NCBI GenBank assembly: GCA_964596345.1
Contig: CAZQSZ010000008.1
Coordinates: forward strand, 124,001-188,000
Direction of reading: 5' to 3'
DNA from: CADEDV01 sp964596345
Lineage (GTDB): Bacteria > Bacteroidota > Bacteroidia > Chitinophagales > Chitinophagaceae
DNA: 64,000 nt
Of this stretch, positions 17,726 through 27,797 are shown piece after piece. Positions within the stretch are counted from its first letter, which is position 1; the number at the start of each line of letters is the position of its first letter. The translations under genes were made by a program, and so were the position numbers. Below the pieces are notes generated by a model. The model worked only from the letters and a program-made list of their open reading frames with translations, was not told where the DNA came from and did no database searches.

Positions 17726-18214
17726 TCATGCTTTCGGGTAATCCACAAAGAGGAATGTTTTCTTTGCCGCAGCAAATTCATTCCAGCTGGTACACGCTGC
17801 CTGCACTGCAAAAATGCAGCAGGTGGGCATATCATCTATTCTTGTATTGGTAAGTGAATTGGCAAAATCGGTAATACCAGGATTATGAGCAAAGACTGCA
17901 ACCGTAGCTGCATTATTATTCAGCCTACTGATCACCGCAGTAAAAACTGTTTCCGGGGCTAGATACAGTTCATCATAAAACTCAACCTGCTTTTTATCAA
18001 GACCATAAGCTTCAGCGAAAATACCAGCTGTTTTTTTGGCTCTTTTGGCAGGGCTTGAAACAAAAAGATCAACAGCAATTTTTTTGTCCAGTAACCGTTG
18101 CGCCATCAATGGAGCATCTCTTTTGCCCCTTTCATTTAAAGGGCGGTCAAAGTCGCTTAGCGAAGCATCATTCCAGTCGCTCTTGGCATGGCGGATCAGC
18201 AAAAGAGTTTTCAA
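17726..18214 (-). CDS. sixA: SixA-like histidine phosphatase
   Basis: A 162-residue member of the histidine phosphatase superfamily. It has the RHAKSDW motif at residues 8-14 (His 9 would be phosphorylated during catalysis), FDRPLNERGKRDAP with a phosphate-pocket Arg, and a second catalytic His in VFAHNPGITDF. SixA removes phosphate from histidine on phosphotransfer proteins, and many Bacteroidota homologues have unknown targets. The start codon is TTG (18214), since no ATG precedes RHAK. It lies tail-to-tail with the transporter with a single base between the stops. Confidence 0.88.
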   Translation of the reverse strand: MKTLLLIRHAKSDWNDASLSDFDRPLNERGKRDAPLMAQRLLDKKIAVDLFVSSPAKRAKKTAGIFAEAYGLDKKQVEFYDELYLAPETVFTAVISRLNNNAATVAVFAHNPGITDFANSLTNTRIDDMPTCCIFAVQAACTSWNEFAAAKKTFLFVDYPKA

Positions 18215-18262
18215 ATCAGAGAGTTTGTTACCGAATATAATTTTAAATTCTTAGTTCTTGCA

Positions 18263-20110
18263 TTAATAACCTCTCACATTCTTTCCTTCCATATAATTCA
18301 TAAAAGCCTTATTCACTACTTTATTTCCACCCGGAGTCGGGTAGTTGCCGGTAAAATACCAGTCGCCCAAATTATTCGGACAAGCTTTGTGCAGGTCTTC
18401 AATGCTCTGGAAGATCACATCCACAGGTATATTCAGACCGGGAGGAGTGATCAGCTGGGCGATCTTAGCCGATATTTCTTCCGCAGTAAATGGTTTATAT
18501 AAATGTCGTACCACATTCTCGGTATGTAATTTATTATTGCGCTGCAGCTCCTTACATTTCTCCAGCAGCTCTGTCAGTGTACCCAGCATCCCCCTTTCTT
18601 TCATCAACTCTACGGCTGCATTAAAGGCAATAAAGTCACCCATTTTGCTCATATCAATTCCATAGCAGTCGGGATAACGTATTTGTGGCGAAGAAGAAAC
18701 AATAATAATGCGTTTGGGTTTTAGCCGGGCCAGCATCCGGATGATACTTTCTTTGAGGGTGGTTCCTCTCACAATAGAATCATCGATCACTACCAGCGTA
18801 TCCTGTCCCGGGCGGACCGTGCCATAGGTGATATCATAAACGTGTTGCACCATTTCATTACGGCCGGAATCTTCCGTAATAAAAGTTCTCATCTTCACAT
18901 CCTTGATGGCTATTTTTTCAATACGGATACGTCGGTTCACCATTTCCGTAAGTTTCTCTTCATCAAAATCTTTACCCCAGCTCAGTATGCGTTCCACTTT
19001 CACTTTACTCAGGTAGTCCTCCATTCCTTTCAGCATACCAAAAAAAGCGGTCTCTGCCGTATTGGGTATATAGGAGAAAATAGTATTCCTTAAATCATGA
19101 TCTATTGCATCCAGCACCGGCTCACTCAGGTTATATCCTAATGCATTTCTTTCCCGGTAGATCTTTTCATCACTACCTCTTGAAAAATAGATACGTTCAA
19201 AACTACAGGCTTTTCTTTCTTTGGGTTCCAGTACCTGTGCAATTTCAATCCCGCCATTTTCATCCACGATCAGGGCCTGCCCCGGCATCAATTCCTGCAC
19301 TTCATTTTCTCCCACATTGAAAGCAGTACGTATCGCCGCTCTTTCGGAGGCAGCTACCACCACTTCCTCATTGATGTAATAATAGGAAGGGCGGATACCA
19401 TGTGCATCACGGAAAACAAAGCCGATTCCATTACCCGTCATACCGGCCACATGAAAACCACCATCCAGCAATGGCAGTGTTTTTTTCAAAACCTTTTTTA
19501 CATCCAGCTTGCCGGGCGATGCTTCGTCTTCTTTGCATAAGAAGGTATACATCAGCTCGATCATTGCAGCAAGATCACTAAAACGAATATTGGGGTGTGG
19601 CTCTTTACCGATCAGGGTAAATAATTCATCGGAATTAACGATATTGAAATTACCGGCCAATGCGAGGTTGCGGGAGGGAATGGTGTCCCGGTTGATAAAG
19701 GGGTGGCAATATTCCAGTTTATTTTTCCCTTGTGTACCATAGCGGAGATGGCCCAGCAAAAGTTCTCCTAAAAATTTTACATGGCCTTTCATCAGCCCCG
19801 GGTGATTCTTGATATCCGGGTGATACTGCTCCAGGTCCTCTATTTCTTTTCCGATTTGCTGAAAAATATCTGCAATGGCCTGTTGCGCATTACTCCGGAT
19901 CCGTTGCATAAAGGGATAACCCGGTTCCACATCAAGTTTAACAGCGGCCACCCCGGCTCCATCCTGGCCCCGGTTGTGCTGTTTTTCCATCAACAGGTAT
20001 AGTTTATTAAGGCCCCACAGAACGGTGCCATACTGCTGATGGTAATACGAGAAAGGTTTCCTTAACCTGATGAATGCAAGACCGCATTCGTGTTTGATCG
20101 GGTCACTCAT
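18263..20110 (-). CDS. purF: amidophosphoribosyltransferase, long Bacteroidota form
   Basis: First step of purine synthesis: PRPP + glutamine to phosphoribosylamine. The 615-residue product has an N-terminal glutaminase (Ntn) domain with the nucleophile Cys at position 9 (MSDPIKHECG), implying an eight-residue propeptide. HNRGQDGAG, LLGHLRYGTQGKN and GNFN are further glutaminase residues. The C-terminal phosphoribosyltransferase domain has the PRPP loop VVIDDSIVRGTTL. It is over 100 residues longer than the B. subtilis or E. coli enzymes, with additions in the middle and at the C-terminus, so it may be a paralogue of classical PurF. It has its own promoter box at 20137 and is not in a pur operon. 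Confidence 0.9.
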   Translation of the reverse strand: MSDPIKHECGLAFIRLRKPFSYYHQQYGTVLWGLNKLYLLMEKQHNRGQDGAGVAAVKLDVEPGYPFMQRIRSNAQQAIADIFQQIGKEIEDLEQYHPDIKNHPGLMKGHVKFLGELLLGHLRYGTQGKNKLEYCHPFINRDTIPSRNLALAGNFNIVNSDELFTLIGKEPHPNIRFSDLAAMIELMYTFLCKEDEASPGKLDVKKVLKKTLPLLDGGFHVAGMTGNGIGFVFRDAHGIRPSYYYINEEVVVAASERAAIRTAFNVGENEVQELMPGQALIVDENGGIEIAQVLEPKERKACSFERIYFSRGSDEKIYRERNALGYNLSEPVLDAIDHDLRNTIFSYIPNTAETAFFGMLKGMEDYLSKVKVERILSWGKDFDEEKLTEMVNRRIRIEKIAIKDVKMRTFITEDSGRNEMVQHVYDITYGTVRPGQDTLVVIDDSIVRGTTLKESIIRMLARLKPKRIIIVSSSPQIRYPDCYGIDMSKMGDFIAFNAAVELMKERGMLGTLTELLEKCKELQRNNKLHTENVVRHLYKPFTAEEISAKIAQLITPPGLNIPVDVIFQSIEDLHKACPNNLGDWYFTGNYPTPGGNKVVNKAFMNYMEGKNVRGY

Positions 20111-20136
20111 GAAAGCCGCCTTTGTTTGAGAAGCCG

Positions 20137-20144
20137 CAAAGGTA
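20137..20144 (-). promoter_or_regulatory. TAnnTTTG -7 promoter box for the amidophosphoribosyltransferase
   Basis: TACCTTTG on the minus strand matches the consensus exactly and ends 26 bases before the ATG at 20110. Confidence 0.55.
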
Positions 20145-20168
20145 ATCCATTGACGGCAGACTATTCTG

Positions 20169-23100
20169 TTATTTTAAGGGTATTGATACTGTGAGCTCAA
20201 ATCCCTGGCCGGGTGCGGTTTTGATATCAACTTTCCCGTTAAACAGCTCTGCCCTGTTTGTTATATTGGTCAGCCCCAGCCCCTTACGGCCCCGGGAAAG
20301 ATCAACCCCCTTTCCATTATCACTGATGCTCAATTCGGCCGCTTCAGCATCGGCGATTAACCTGATATGGATCGTATCAGCCCCGGAATGACGCACTATG
20401 TTATTGATCTGTTCCTGGATGATCCGGAACAGCATCAATTTCATGTTATCAGGTAATACTTCCTCGGAAAAAGAATGGTAGTTGAAATGAACATTGAATT
20501 TGTGGGTTACTTTCAACGAATTGCAAACATCTTTTATTGATTCGATCAACCCAATATCACCCAGCGTGGGCGGCACTAATGACTGGGAAAGATTCCGGAC
20601 CACGTTGAATATTTCTGTCAGTTCCTTTCGTGACCGCTGGATCATTTCTTTAATCTCCCCGGTTGCTTTTTCTTCTCCTACTTCCAGGTAAAGCCGGGTG
20701 GTGGTGATATGCTGGTTAATATTATCGTGTAATTCCTTACCGATCTCCCGCCGTTCTTTTTCCTGTCCGTCAATAGTTGCCTGTGTGATTTGCTTTTGCT
20801 TTTGTATCTCCTGCTCTATTAATTCCTGCGATAATCTTTTTTGTTCTGTTATATCAGTAAACGTGCAGATTACATGTATGATCTCTTGTTTTTCATTCAG
20901 AATCGGATCTGCATTCACCAGTAACCACACCCTGTCCTTGGTAGCCGGACGGTAAACACCCATCACAATATCCCGCACTGGTTGCCTTGTTTTTACAGCC
21001 ATAGGAACCGGGTGCGTATTACCAGGAAAATCGGTCCCGTCTTCATGTATCACATTCCAGGAAGGATCAAATGAACTGCGGCCCAACAACTGGTCTTCTG
21101 TAAGCCCTAATAATGTATAAGCTGCCTTATTACAGATCAGCATCTGCGATTCTGTATCCTGTAAAACAACTCCCGTTACCAAATTTTCAATCAGGTCACG
21201 GAATCGTTGCTCACTGTCTCTCAGTTTATCTTCGATATGTTTTCTGCGGCTGTCATCTGTGAAATAGATTGCCATGGCATTGATACCGGGATTATCAAAC
21301 ATATTATGCCCCCGTACCATACACCAGACCCAGCCCCGGCTCGCATGCCGCAATCTTAATAAAACATAGTTTAATACTGATTCTTTATTGACCTCAACAA
21401 CAAATGCCTGCCGGGCAAGTGGTATATCATCCGGGTGAATAAACTCAAACAGGAAATGTCCTGATAATTCGTCCCTGGAATAGCCGGATATTTTCAGTGC
21501 TGAAGGGCTGCAGTAGGTAACCCTGCCTTCTTTATCTGTTAATACAATTCCATCCAGTGAATTAGCGATGAGGTTACGGTAAAAGGATTCGCTTTCCTGT
21601 AGTTTTGCTTCCATCTTCGTCCGCTCAGTAATATCTTTCCCCACCACAAGAATACCTTTCTTATTTCCTGCTTCATCAAACACTAAGGAGAACGTATGAA
21701 GATGAACTCTCTTTTCACCGGTCTTATTGTTGGTAAACGACGACTCTCCTCTCCATACTCCTTCCCGGGCAAGGATACCTGCCACTTCCTCCGGGGAATA
21801 AGGCGAATAATCTAACGGAATGACCTCTTTATACTCTTTACCAATAGCTTCTTCGGCACTGATACCAGTAGTTTCCTCAGCTATTTTATTCCAGGAAGTA
21901 ATCTTGTAATCAAGATCTGCAGTGACAATTACATCTGTTACATTACTCAGGATCATGGCCTGGTTCCTGTACCGGTTTTCGCTTTCCCGTAAAGCATGCT
22001 CCGTTTTTTTCCGGTAGGTATCATCCGTAAAATAGACCACCATTCTTCCCACATAAGGGTTATAGAGCATATTGTGGCCCCGGACATTGCACCATAGCCA
22101 CTGACCATATTTTGTCTTTAAACGGATATCAATGAACTTGGTTTGTGATTCCATTTGTACTTCTTCCCGGAAAGCTGACAAAGCCGCCGCCTGGTCATCC
22201 GGATGGGCATAATCAAATGTGTTGGTGCCAATAATATCTTCGGGCCGGTACCCCAGTATGGTTTCAACGGAAGGAGATGAAAAAGTGATAGTTCCGTTCG
22301 TATCCGTAAGAATAATCCCGTCTAAAGAATCGCTGATCAGGTTTTTGTAAAACAATTCGCTGCGCAACAGCTGTTCCTCTGCTTTTTTTCTTTGTGTAAT
22401 ATCATGCTGTGTACCCCATACTCTTTTTAACAAACCATCCTCTACAATACCTGTCATATTATTAATGAAGAAAAGTTTATTCCCGTTTATATCATGCTCC
22501 TGGGTTTCAGCATTGCTGATCTTAAAGCCATTTGTAACAAATGCTGAGAGATAGTCCAGCACCCCGGGATCATCCAGGTTCATTATATTCTCCATTTTCA
22601 TTCCGGTCATTTCCCCGGCACTGCCCAGGCCGTACATACGGGCCATATTATCATTACACTCCGCCAGGTAAGCATGTTGCCGGCAATGCGCAATAAGTTT
22701 GTCGGCGGGCCAGTCAGCAGGTGCCGGTATTTCAAGTTCCAGCTTCCATAATCCTTCCGCACTTAGTTCATATGCTTTGAACCGTTCAAAATCCTCTCCT
22801 TTTTTTTCATCCGTATTAGTTTCTAAATGCACGACCTCTTTAATGGAAGTTCCGATACACTGGATAACTTCCGGCTCTTCAGTATCGTTCAGAATAGTTT
22901 GAAACTCCCAGCGGATATGCTTAAAGGTTTTATCCGGCAGCTGGTGATGAAAATCTGCTAAAAAGGAAACTCCGGGTTGTAATAAACATTGTTTGATGAT
23001 GGATTGATACATTTTTCTCTCTGCTACAGGAATCAGAGCAGAAAAAGGGGTCCCTTCAGCATCCGTACCGGCAAAACCATTCAATTGGAGAAACAGCGGG

Positions 23101-23204
23101 TTGATATAAAAACAGTCCCCCTGCAAATCAGTTAGTATATAATAAAACTGACCTGAGTGATGAAAATACTTGCTTAATGCCTTTGTACGGAACAAATCGA
23201 TCAT
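20169..23204 (-). CDS. multi-PAS soluble histidine kinase
   Basis: A 1011-residue cytoplasmic kinase with about six PAS domains in tandem. Two PAS domains share nearly the same sequence (SLDGIILTDTNGTITFSSPS and SLDGIVLTDKEGRVTYCSPS), showing internal duplication. The transmitter is NarL/DesK-type: a coiled coil (QELIEQEIQKQKQITQAT), the phospho-acceptor in ERREIGKELHDNINQ, and HATPase_c (LSISDNGKGVDL, GLGLTNITNRAEL). Which PAS domains bind a cofactor is unclear. No response regulator is adjacent, and no promoter box was found. Confidence 0.9.
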   Translation of the reverse strand: MIDLFRTKALSKYFHHSGQFYYILTDLQGDCFYINPLFLQLNGFAGTDAEGTPFSALIPVAERKMYQSIIKQCLLQPGVSFLADFHHQLPDKTFKHIRWEFQTILNDTEEPEVIQCIGTSIKEVVHLETNTDEKKGEDFERFKAYELSAEGLWKLELEIPAPADWPADKLIAHCRQHAYLAECNDNMARMYGLGSAGEMTGMKMENIMNLDDPGVLDYLSAFVTNGFKISNAETQEHDINGNKLFFINNMTGIVEDGLLKRVWGTQHDITQRKKAEEQLLRSELFYKNLISDSLDGIILTDTNGTITFSSPSVETILGYRPEDIIGTNTFDYAHPDDQAAALSAFREEVQMESQTKFIDIRLKTKYGQWLWCNVRGHNMLYNPYVGRMVVYFTDDTYRKKTEHALRESENRYRNQAMILSNVTDVIVTADLDYKITSWNKIAEETTGISAEEAIGKEYKEVIPLDYSPYSPEEVAGILAREGVWRGESSFTNNKTGEKRVHLHTFSLVFDEAGNKKGILVVGKDITERTKMEAKLQESESFYRNLIANSLDGIVLTDKEGRVTYCSPSALKISGYSRDELSGHFLFEFIHPDDIPLARQAFVVEVNKESVLNYVLLRLRHASRGWVWCMVRGHNMFDNPGINAMAIYFTDDSRRKHIEDKLRDSEQRFRDLIENLVTGVVLQDTESQMLICNKAAYTLLGLTEDQLLGRSSFDPSWNVIHEDGTDFPGNTHPVPMAVKTRQPVRDIVMGVYRPATKDRVWLLVNADPILNEKQEIIHVICTFTDITEQKRLSQELIEQEIQKQKQITQATIDGQEKERREIGKELHDNINQHITTTRLYLEVGEEKATGEIKEMIQRSRKELTEIFNVVRNLSQSLVPPTLGDIGLIESIKDVCNSLKVTHKFNVHFNYHSFSEEVLPDNMKLMLFRIIQEQINNIVRHSGADTIHIRLIADAEAAELSISDNGKGVDLSRGRKGLGLTNITNRAELFNGKVDIKTAPGQGFELTVSIPLK

Positions 23205-23323
23205 GTGTTCTTAGTTGGGAATTTACCGGGTTCTTTGCACAAGTGTGTAAAATTAACCCATATTCAGCACTATCAATAGCCCGGCGGCTATTGTTTAGTA
23301 ACCGGGAGTATTAAATAAGGGAA

Positions 23324-23347
23324 AAGCCGTTACTATGGTAACGGCTT
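23324..23347 (-). terminator. terminator after the SurA-like gene
   Basis: A 10-bp perfect stem (AAGCCGTTAC / GTAACGGCTT) with a 4-base loop. On the minus strand it ends in a short TTTT run, 26 bases past the stop codon. Confidence 0.7.
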
Positions 23348-23373
23348 ACTATTAAAATGAGGTGTATTACTTA

Positions 23374-24750
23374 TTAAAAACCCTTGTTGTCGGTTGTATT
23401 ATATTTCTGCAAAAGAGGGCATTCCGCTGCGGAAATATTATCTACCATAATATAGTAAGTTGGGATAATTGCTTTCATCCATTTATCAAGTGTTTTAGCT
23501 TTCTTTTCCTCCAGTGCAAACTGTGATATCCTGCTATAATCATCCCGCATATTCATCCGGTGCGGTTCCGATCTTGATTTCAGGAAGATGATCCGGGCGC
23601 CTTTTTTGCCCTGCTCACTCAGGAAAGGGGTTGGCTGCGAGATATCTCCCACTTTCATTTTGCTGATCATCGCCACCATATCCTTATCCAGTTCATCAAT
23701 GGTAACATAAGTTGACCCATCGCGGCTGGTTAGAAACGGGCCCATGAATTTTACTGCGTCATCATCACTATACTTGGTGGCCGCCTCGTTAAAGCCAATC
23801 GTGCCCGCCATGATCTTTGCACGGATACTGTCCAGCTTTACGATCGCCTGTTTAATTTCATCTTCCGTAACAGGGGGAATGCGAAGGATATGACGAACCA
23901 CGGCATTATCGCCATTTCTTTGTTCCAGGGTGATCAGGTGATAGCCAAATTTTGATTTAACAGGTGCAGATATTTCTCCTTCCTTTAACCGGAACGCCGT
24001 AGATAAGAAAACTGGGTCCCAGGTTTTTTCAGTCCGGTTGATCTCGTATAAACCTCCTCTTTCCTTACTGCCCGGATCTTCTGAAACCTTCATCGCCAGT
24101 TGGGAAAAATTGGTCAGCTTACTTTCAATCTGCTTCCTGTAATTATTCATCTCGCTTACGATATACTGCTCAAGATCCCGGGAAGCTTTGGGATAAATAA
24201 CGATCTGGCCTATTTCTAACTGTGACTCATAAAATGGTAAGCTGTCCTTCGGTATTTTATCAAAAAAGGCTTTTACTTCTACCGGGGTGATGCGGACATT
24301 TTCCACTACTTTTTTCTGCATCGCATCCGCCAGTTTCCTTTCCTTGACCGATTCCCTTGCATCGTCCTTGATCTGGTAAACGGTTTTGCCGGCCATTTCC
24401 TCCAGGGCTTCCTGTGTACCCACCTGGTTAATGAAATAACGGATCCGTTGTTCCAGTTCAGCTTCCACTTCTTCGTCCGTAACAGGAAGTGAATCTTTCT
24501 CTGCCTGCAACATCAGTACTTTAGAAATTACAGCTTGCTGCATCAGTAAACATTCTGCACTGTCGGGCATGGTTTGACCCTGGCGTTGCATATCCAAAAT
24601 TGAATTCCTGATATCAGACTGAAGAATGATGCGGTCACCAACAATGGCAACGATCTTATCACCTACTGCTTTTTTGGGCTGCCCCTGCGCTGCTACGGCA
24701 AAGCCAAGAACAAGGAAAAAAGCAGTGACTATTTTTTTTGTGTAAAGCAT
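23374..24750 (-). CDS. surA: SurA-like periplasmic peptidyl-prolyl isomerase
   Basis: A 458-residue exported chaperone/isomerase for outer-membrane protein folding. Signal peptide (MLYTKKIVTAFFLVLGFAVAAQG), SurA_N-like helical region (about 30-180; VGDKIVAIVGDRIILQSDI is typical), then two parvulin domains. The first (about 185-290) has the family signature GGLYEINRTEKTWDPVFLST and KSKFGYHLITLEQR. The second (about 290-400) is more divergent. A promoter-like box at 24756 is only 5 bases from the ATG, so the transcript may be leaderless or use a later start. Terminators lie on both sides, so it is probably a single unit. Confidence 0.9.
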   Translation of the reverse strand: MLYTKKIVTAFFLVLGFAVAAQGQPKKAVGDKIVAIVGDRIILQSDIRNSILDMQRQGQTMPDSAECLLMQQAVISKVLMLQAEKDSLPVTDEEVEAELEQRIRYFINQVGTQEALEEMAGKTVYQIKDDARESVKERKLADAMQKKVVENVRITPVEVKAFFDKIPKDSLPFYESQLEIGQIVIYPKASRDLEQYIVSEMNNYRKQIESKLTNFSQLAMKVSEDPGSKERGGLYEINRTEKTWDPVFLSTAFRLKEGEISAPVKSKFGYHLITLEQRNGDNAVVRHILRIPPVTEDEIKQAIVKLDSIRAKIMAGTIGFNEAATKYSDDDAVKFMGPFLTSRDGSTYVTIDELDKDMVAMISKMKVGDISQPTPFLSEQGKKGARIIFLKSRSEPHRMNMRDDYSRISQFALEEKKAKTLDKWMKAIIPTYYIMVDNISAAECPLLQKYNTTDNKGF

Positions 24751-24755
24751 GACTT

Positions 24756-24763
24756 CAAAAGTA
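24756..24763 (-). promoter_or_regulatory. possible TAnnTTTG -7 box very close to surA start
   Basis: TACTTTTG on the minus strand fits the consensus, but it ends only 5 bases before the ATG at 24750. If real, the mRNA has almost no leader. Confidence 0.35.
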
Positions 24764-24838
24764 ATTTCCTATAGATGACGGAGTAAATCCCGAACAGGTA
24801 TTTAACAAAAGTTTGAGGGGAAAGCCCCGCTATTTTAA

Positions 24839-24869
24839 ATCAGCTGCGGGTAATGTACCCGCAGCTGAT
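24839..24869 (-). terminator. long hairpin after infB
   Basis: A 13-bp perfect stem (ATCAGCTGCGGGT / ACCCGCAGCTGAT) with a 5-base loop begins 9 bases past the infB stop. The following T-run is only three bases, so it may terminate weakly or protect the 3' end of the mRNA. Confidence 0.65.
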
Positions 24870-24878
24870 CGTTTGATC

Positions 24879-27722
24879 TTATAATGTACGTTTTACTTCT
24901 TCTTCTTCATAGGCTTCGACTACATCCCCGACTTTGACATCACTGTAGTTTTTGATCGTTAAACCACACTCCATACCGGCCTGCACATCTTTTGCATCGT
25001 CTTTGAAACGTTTCAGGGAAGCCAGTTCCGCCACGGCACCCTCACCGATCGGGTAAACAACGATACCATCCCTGATCAGGCGGATCTTCGAATCTCTCTT
25101 GATCTTTCCATCCCGCACATAACATCCGGCAACAGTTGCTTTGTCAAAACGGAACACTTCCCGTACTTCCACATTCGCCACGATCTTCTCCTGCATCTTG
25201 GGTTCCAGCATTCCTTCCATCGCACTGCGTATCTCATCGATAGCATTATAGATGATGGAGTATAACTTGATCTCCACCCCTTCATTCTCGGCCAGCCTGT
25301 TGGCCTGGCTGGAAGGACGAACGTTAAAACCAAGTATGACAGCATCGGATGCAGTTGCCAGGACCACATCACTTTCTGATATCTGGCCCACCCCTTTTAA
25401 TAATACTCTTACAGCGATTTCCTCGGTAGAAAGTTTCTGTAAAGAGTCGCTCAGGGCTTCTACTGAACCATCCACGTCACCCTTGATAATCACATTCAGT
25501 TCTTTGAAATTGCCCAATGCAAGACGGCGACCGATCTCATCCAATGTAATATGTTTCTTGGCACGGATACCCTGTTCTCTCAATATCTGTGCCCGGCGAT
25601 TGGCGATCTCTTTAGCTTCTGCCTCATCATCATACACTTTAAATTTCTCACCCGCCTGTGGTGCACCATTCAAACCCAATATAACGGCAGGTGCAGATGG
25701 GCCTGCTTCATCCTGCTTTTTATTCCTTTCATTGAACATTGCTTTCACACGGCCATAATGCTGTCCGCTCACTACGAGGTCGCCAGCCCTTAATGTTCCG
25801 TTCTCAACCAGCAAAGTAGCTACATAGCCACGGCCCTTATCTAAGGAAGCTTCAATGATGGTTCCGCTGGCTTCCCTGTCGGGGTTTGCCTTCAGATCTA
25901 ATATCTCTGCTTCCAGCAAAATTTTATCCAGTAGTTTATCAATGTTCAATCCTTTCTTCGCTGCTATTTCCTGGCTTTGGAATTTACCGCCCCACTCTTC
26001 CACCAGCAGGTTCATTTGTGATAGTTGCTCGTATATTTTTTGGGGATTGGCTCCGTCTTTATCAATCTTGTTGATCGCAAAGATCATCGGTACGCCGGCC
26101 GCCTGCGCATGGCTGATGGCCTCACGGGTCTGTGGCATCACCGCATCATCTGCTGCAATAACGATAACCGCTATATCAGTAACCTTGGCACCCCTTGCCC
26201 TCATCGCAGTAAATGCTTCGTGACCGGGAGTATCCAGGAATGTGATCTCTTTGCCATTCGGCAATTCCACCTGGTAGGCACCAACGTGCTGGGTAATACC
26301 TCCGGCTTCACCCGCTACCACGTTTGCACTCCGGATATAGTCAAGTAATGATGTTTTACCATGGTCAACGTGACCCATAATGGTTACGATCGGTGAACGG
26401 GGCTTTAACTCTTCTGCTGAATCCTCTTCATCCTCTTCCACCTCCATCTCCATTTGCTTTTCCATGTTGATGAACTCAACATCGAAACCAAATTCACTGG
26501 CCACCAGCTCAATTACTTCCGCATCCAGGCGCTGGTTGATGGATACCATGATACCAAGTCCCATACATTTACTGATCACATCAGCAAAGCTTACATCCAT
26601 CAGGTTAGCCAATTCACTCACACTGATGAATTCTGTTACCTGTAATTTATTATCATCGGTGCCATCCATGGCATCTGCCATTTCCTGTCTCTTTTCCCGG
26701 CGCAGTTTTGCTTTCAGGTTTTTACCCTTGCCGCCACCTCCGGAAAGTTTGGCTTGCGTTTCCTGTATCTTTCTTTGAATTTCTTTTTCGTCGATAAGCT
26801 TCTCCTCCCGGGTACGATTATCACGACGACCGCCACCGGTTCCGCCACCAGGACCTCTTCCGCCACGATTATCCCTGTTGAAATTGCCGGGTCCGCTTTG
26901 GCGTTTATCCTTATCGGGAACTGCTGCCTGCTTGTTGTCTTTCTTAGCAATGGGAATACGCTTCCGCTTCCGGCTCTCGTCTTTTTTGGGCCTTGTATCA
27001 TTATCAACCGGCAGGCTAATCTTCCCGAGTATTTTAGGGCCTGTCAATTTTTCTACTTCAATATTTTCAATAACAGGCGGTACGTCTTCCTCATCTTTTT
27101 TTACATCTTCGGCTATTACAGGTTGTTCTTCTTTCCTGGCTTCTGCCGGTTTCTCCTCTTCTTCTTTTTTCGCTTTTTTCTTTTTCGTCTCTGCAGGTAC
27201 GTCTTCCGCTACGGGTTCTTCAGCAGGTTTCTCTTCTTTTTTCTTTACCAGTTTTTTTGGACGGGTGGAAGAATCAATGGCAGAAAGGTCAATCTTATCA
27301 AGCACTTTCGGCTTTTCGATTTCCGGGGCCTCCACTTTAACCACTACTTCTTCTTCCTTCTTAGGTACTTCAACCGGCTTTACCTCTTCCACAACAACAG
27401 GGATTTCTTCCGGTTTTGGTTCTTCTTTTTTAACCGTTTTCTTTTCTTCTTTCTTAAAGACGATCTCTTCCTCTTCCTTCTTTTTCTTAGCTTCTGCCGT
27501 AGCACCTTTTGGAAGATCCACCTGGTCGCTCTTCATCTTAGCAGCTTTGTCACTCTGGAACTCCTGCTGCAGGGCACGATACATGTCTTCCGTCAATTTG
27601 GACGTAGGTTTCAGATCATCTTTGGGAAAACCTTTGCCAATAAGGTAGTCTATCAACGTATCCTGCCCCACGTTGAACTCCTTAGCGGCGGCTAATAATC
27701 TTGGAAGTTTTAATTCTGCCAT
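24879..27722 (-). CDS. infB: translation initiation factor IF-2
   Basis: IF-2 brings fMet-tRNA to the 30S ribosome and promotes subunit joining. The 947-residue protein has an IF2_N helical domain at 1-50 (LKLPRLLAAAKEFNVGQDTL). A very long Lys/Glu-rich low-complexity linker follows (about 55-260). A Gly/Arg/Asn-rich stretch (about 270-305; NRGGRGPGGGTGGGRRDN) leads to a second IF2_N-like region. The GTPase domain starts near residue 450 with G1 GHVDHGKTS, G3 DTPGHEAFTAMRARGA and G4 NKIDK, followed by domains II-IV (ECGLTIKNYSDVKVGD near the end). It is the last gene of the rimP-nusA-infB operon. Confidence 0.97.
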   Translation of the reverse strand: MAELKLPRLLAAAKEFNVGQDTLIDYLIGKGFPKDDLKPTSKLTEDMYRALQQEFQSDKAAKMKSDQVDLPKGATAEAKKKKEEEEIVFKKEEKKTVKKEEPKPEEIPVVVEEVKPVEVPKKEEEVVVKVEAPEIEKPKVLDKIDLSAIDSSTRPKKLVKKKEEKPAEEPVAEDVPAETKKKKAKKEEEEKPAEARKEEQPVIAEDVKKDEEDVPPVIENIEVEKLTGPKILGKISLPVDNDTRPKKDESRKRKRIPIAKKDNKQAAVPDKDKRQSGPGNFNRDNRGGRGPGGGTGGGRRDNRTREEKLIDEKEIQRKIQETQAKLSGGGGKGKNLKAKLRREKRQEMADAMDGTDDNKLQVTEFISVSELANLMDVSFADVISKCMGLGIMVSINQRLDAEVIELVASEFGFDVEFINMEKQMEMEVEEDEEDSAEELKPRSPIVTIMGHVDHGKTSLLDYIRSANVVAGEAGGITQHVGAYQVELPNGKEITFLDTPGHEAFTAMRARGAKVTDIAVIVIAADDAVMPQTREAISHAQAAGVPMIFAINKIDKDGANPQKIYEQLSQMNLLVEEWGGKFQSQEIAAKKGLNIDKLLDKILLEAEILDLKANPDREASGTIIEASLDKGRGYVATLLVENGTLRAGDLVVSGQHYGRVKAMFNERNKKQDEAGPSAPAVILGLNGAPQAGEKFKVYDDEAEAKEIANRRAQILREQGIRAKKHITLDEIGRRLALGNFKELNVIIKGDVDGSVEALSDSLQKLSTEEIAVRVLLKGVGQISESDVVLATASDAVILGFNVRPSSQANRLAENEGVEIKLYSIIYNAIDEIRSAMEGMLEPKMQEKIVANVEVREVFRFDKATVAGCYVRDGKIKRDSKIRLIRDGIVVYPIGEGAVAELASLKRFKDDAKDVQAGMECGLTIKNYSDVKVGDVVEAYEEEEVKRTL

Positions 27723-27797
27723 TCAGTTTATTTAATTAATGTATCAATGTGGCGGATGTTAGAAATTCGAAAATGATTTTCTCACCCGCACACTGCG

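Noticed and set aside
26754..27695. Long plus-strand open frame (313 codons) opposite infB
   Set aside because: It is the complement of the Lys/Glu-rich IF-2 linker; the product is a Phe/Leu/Ser low-complexity string, and IF-2 on the other strand is certain.
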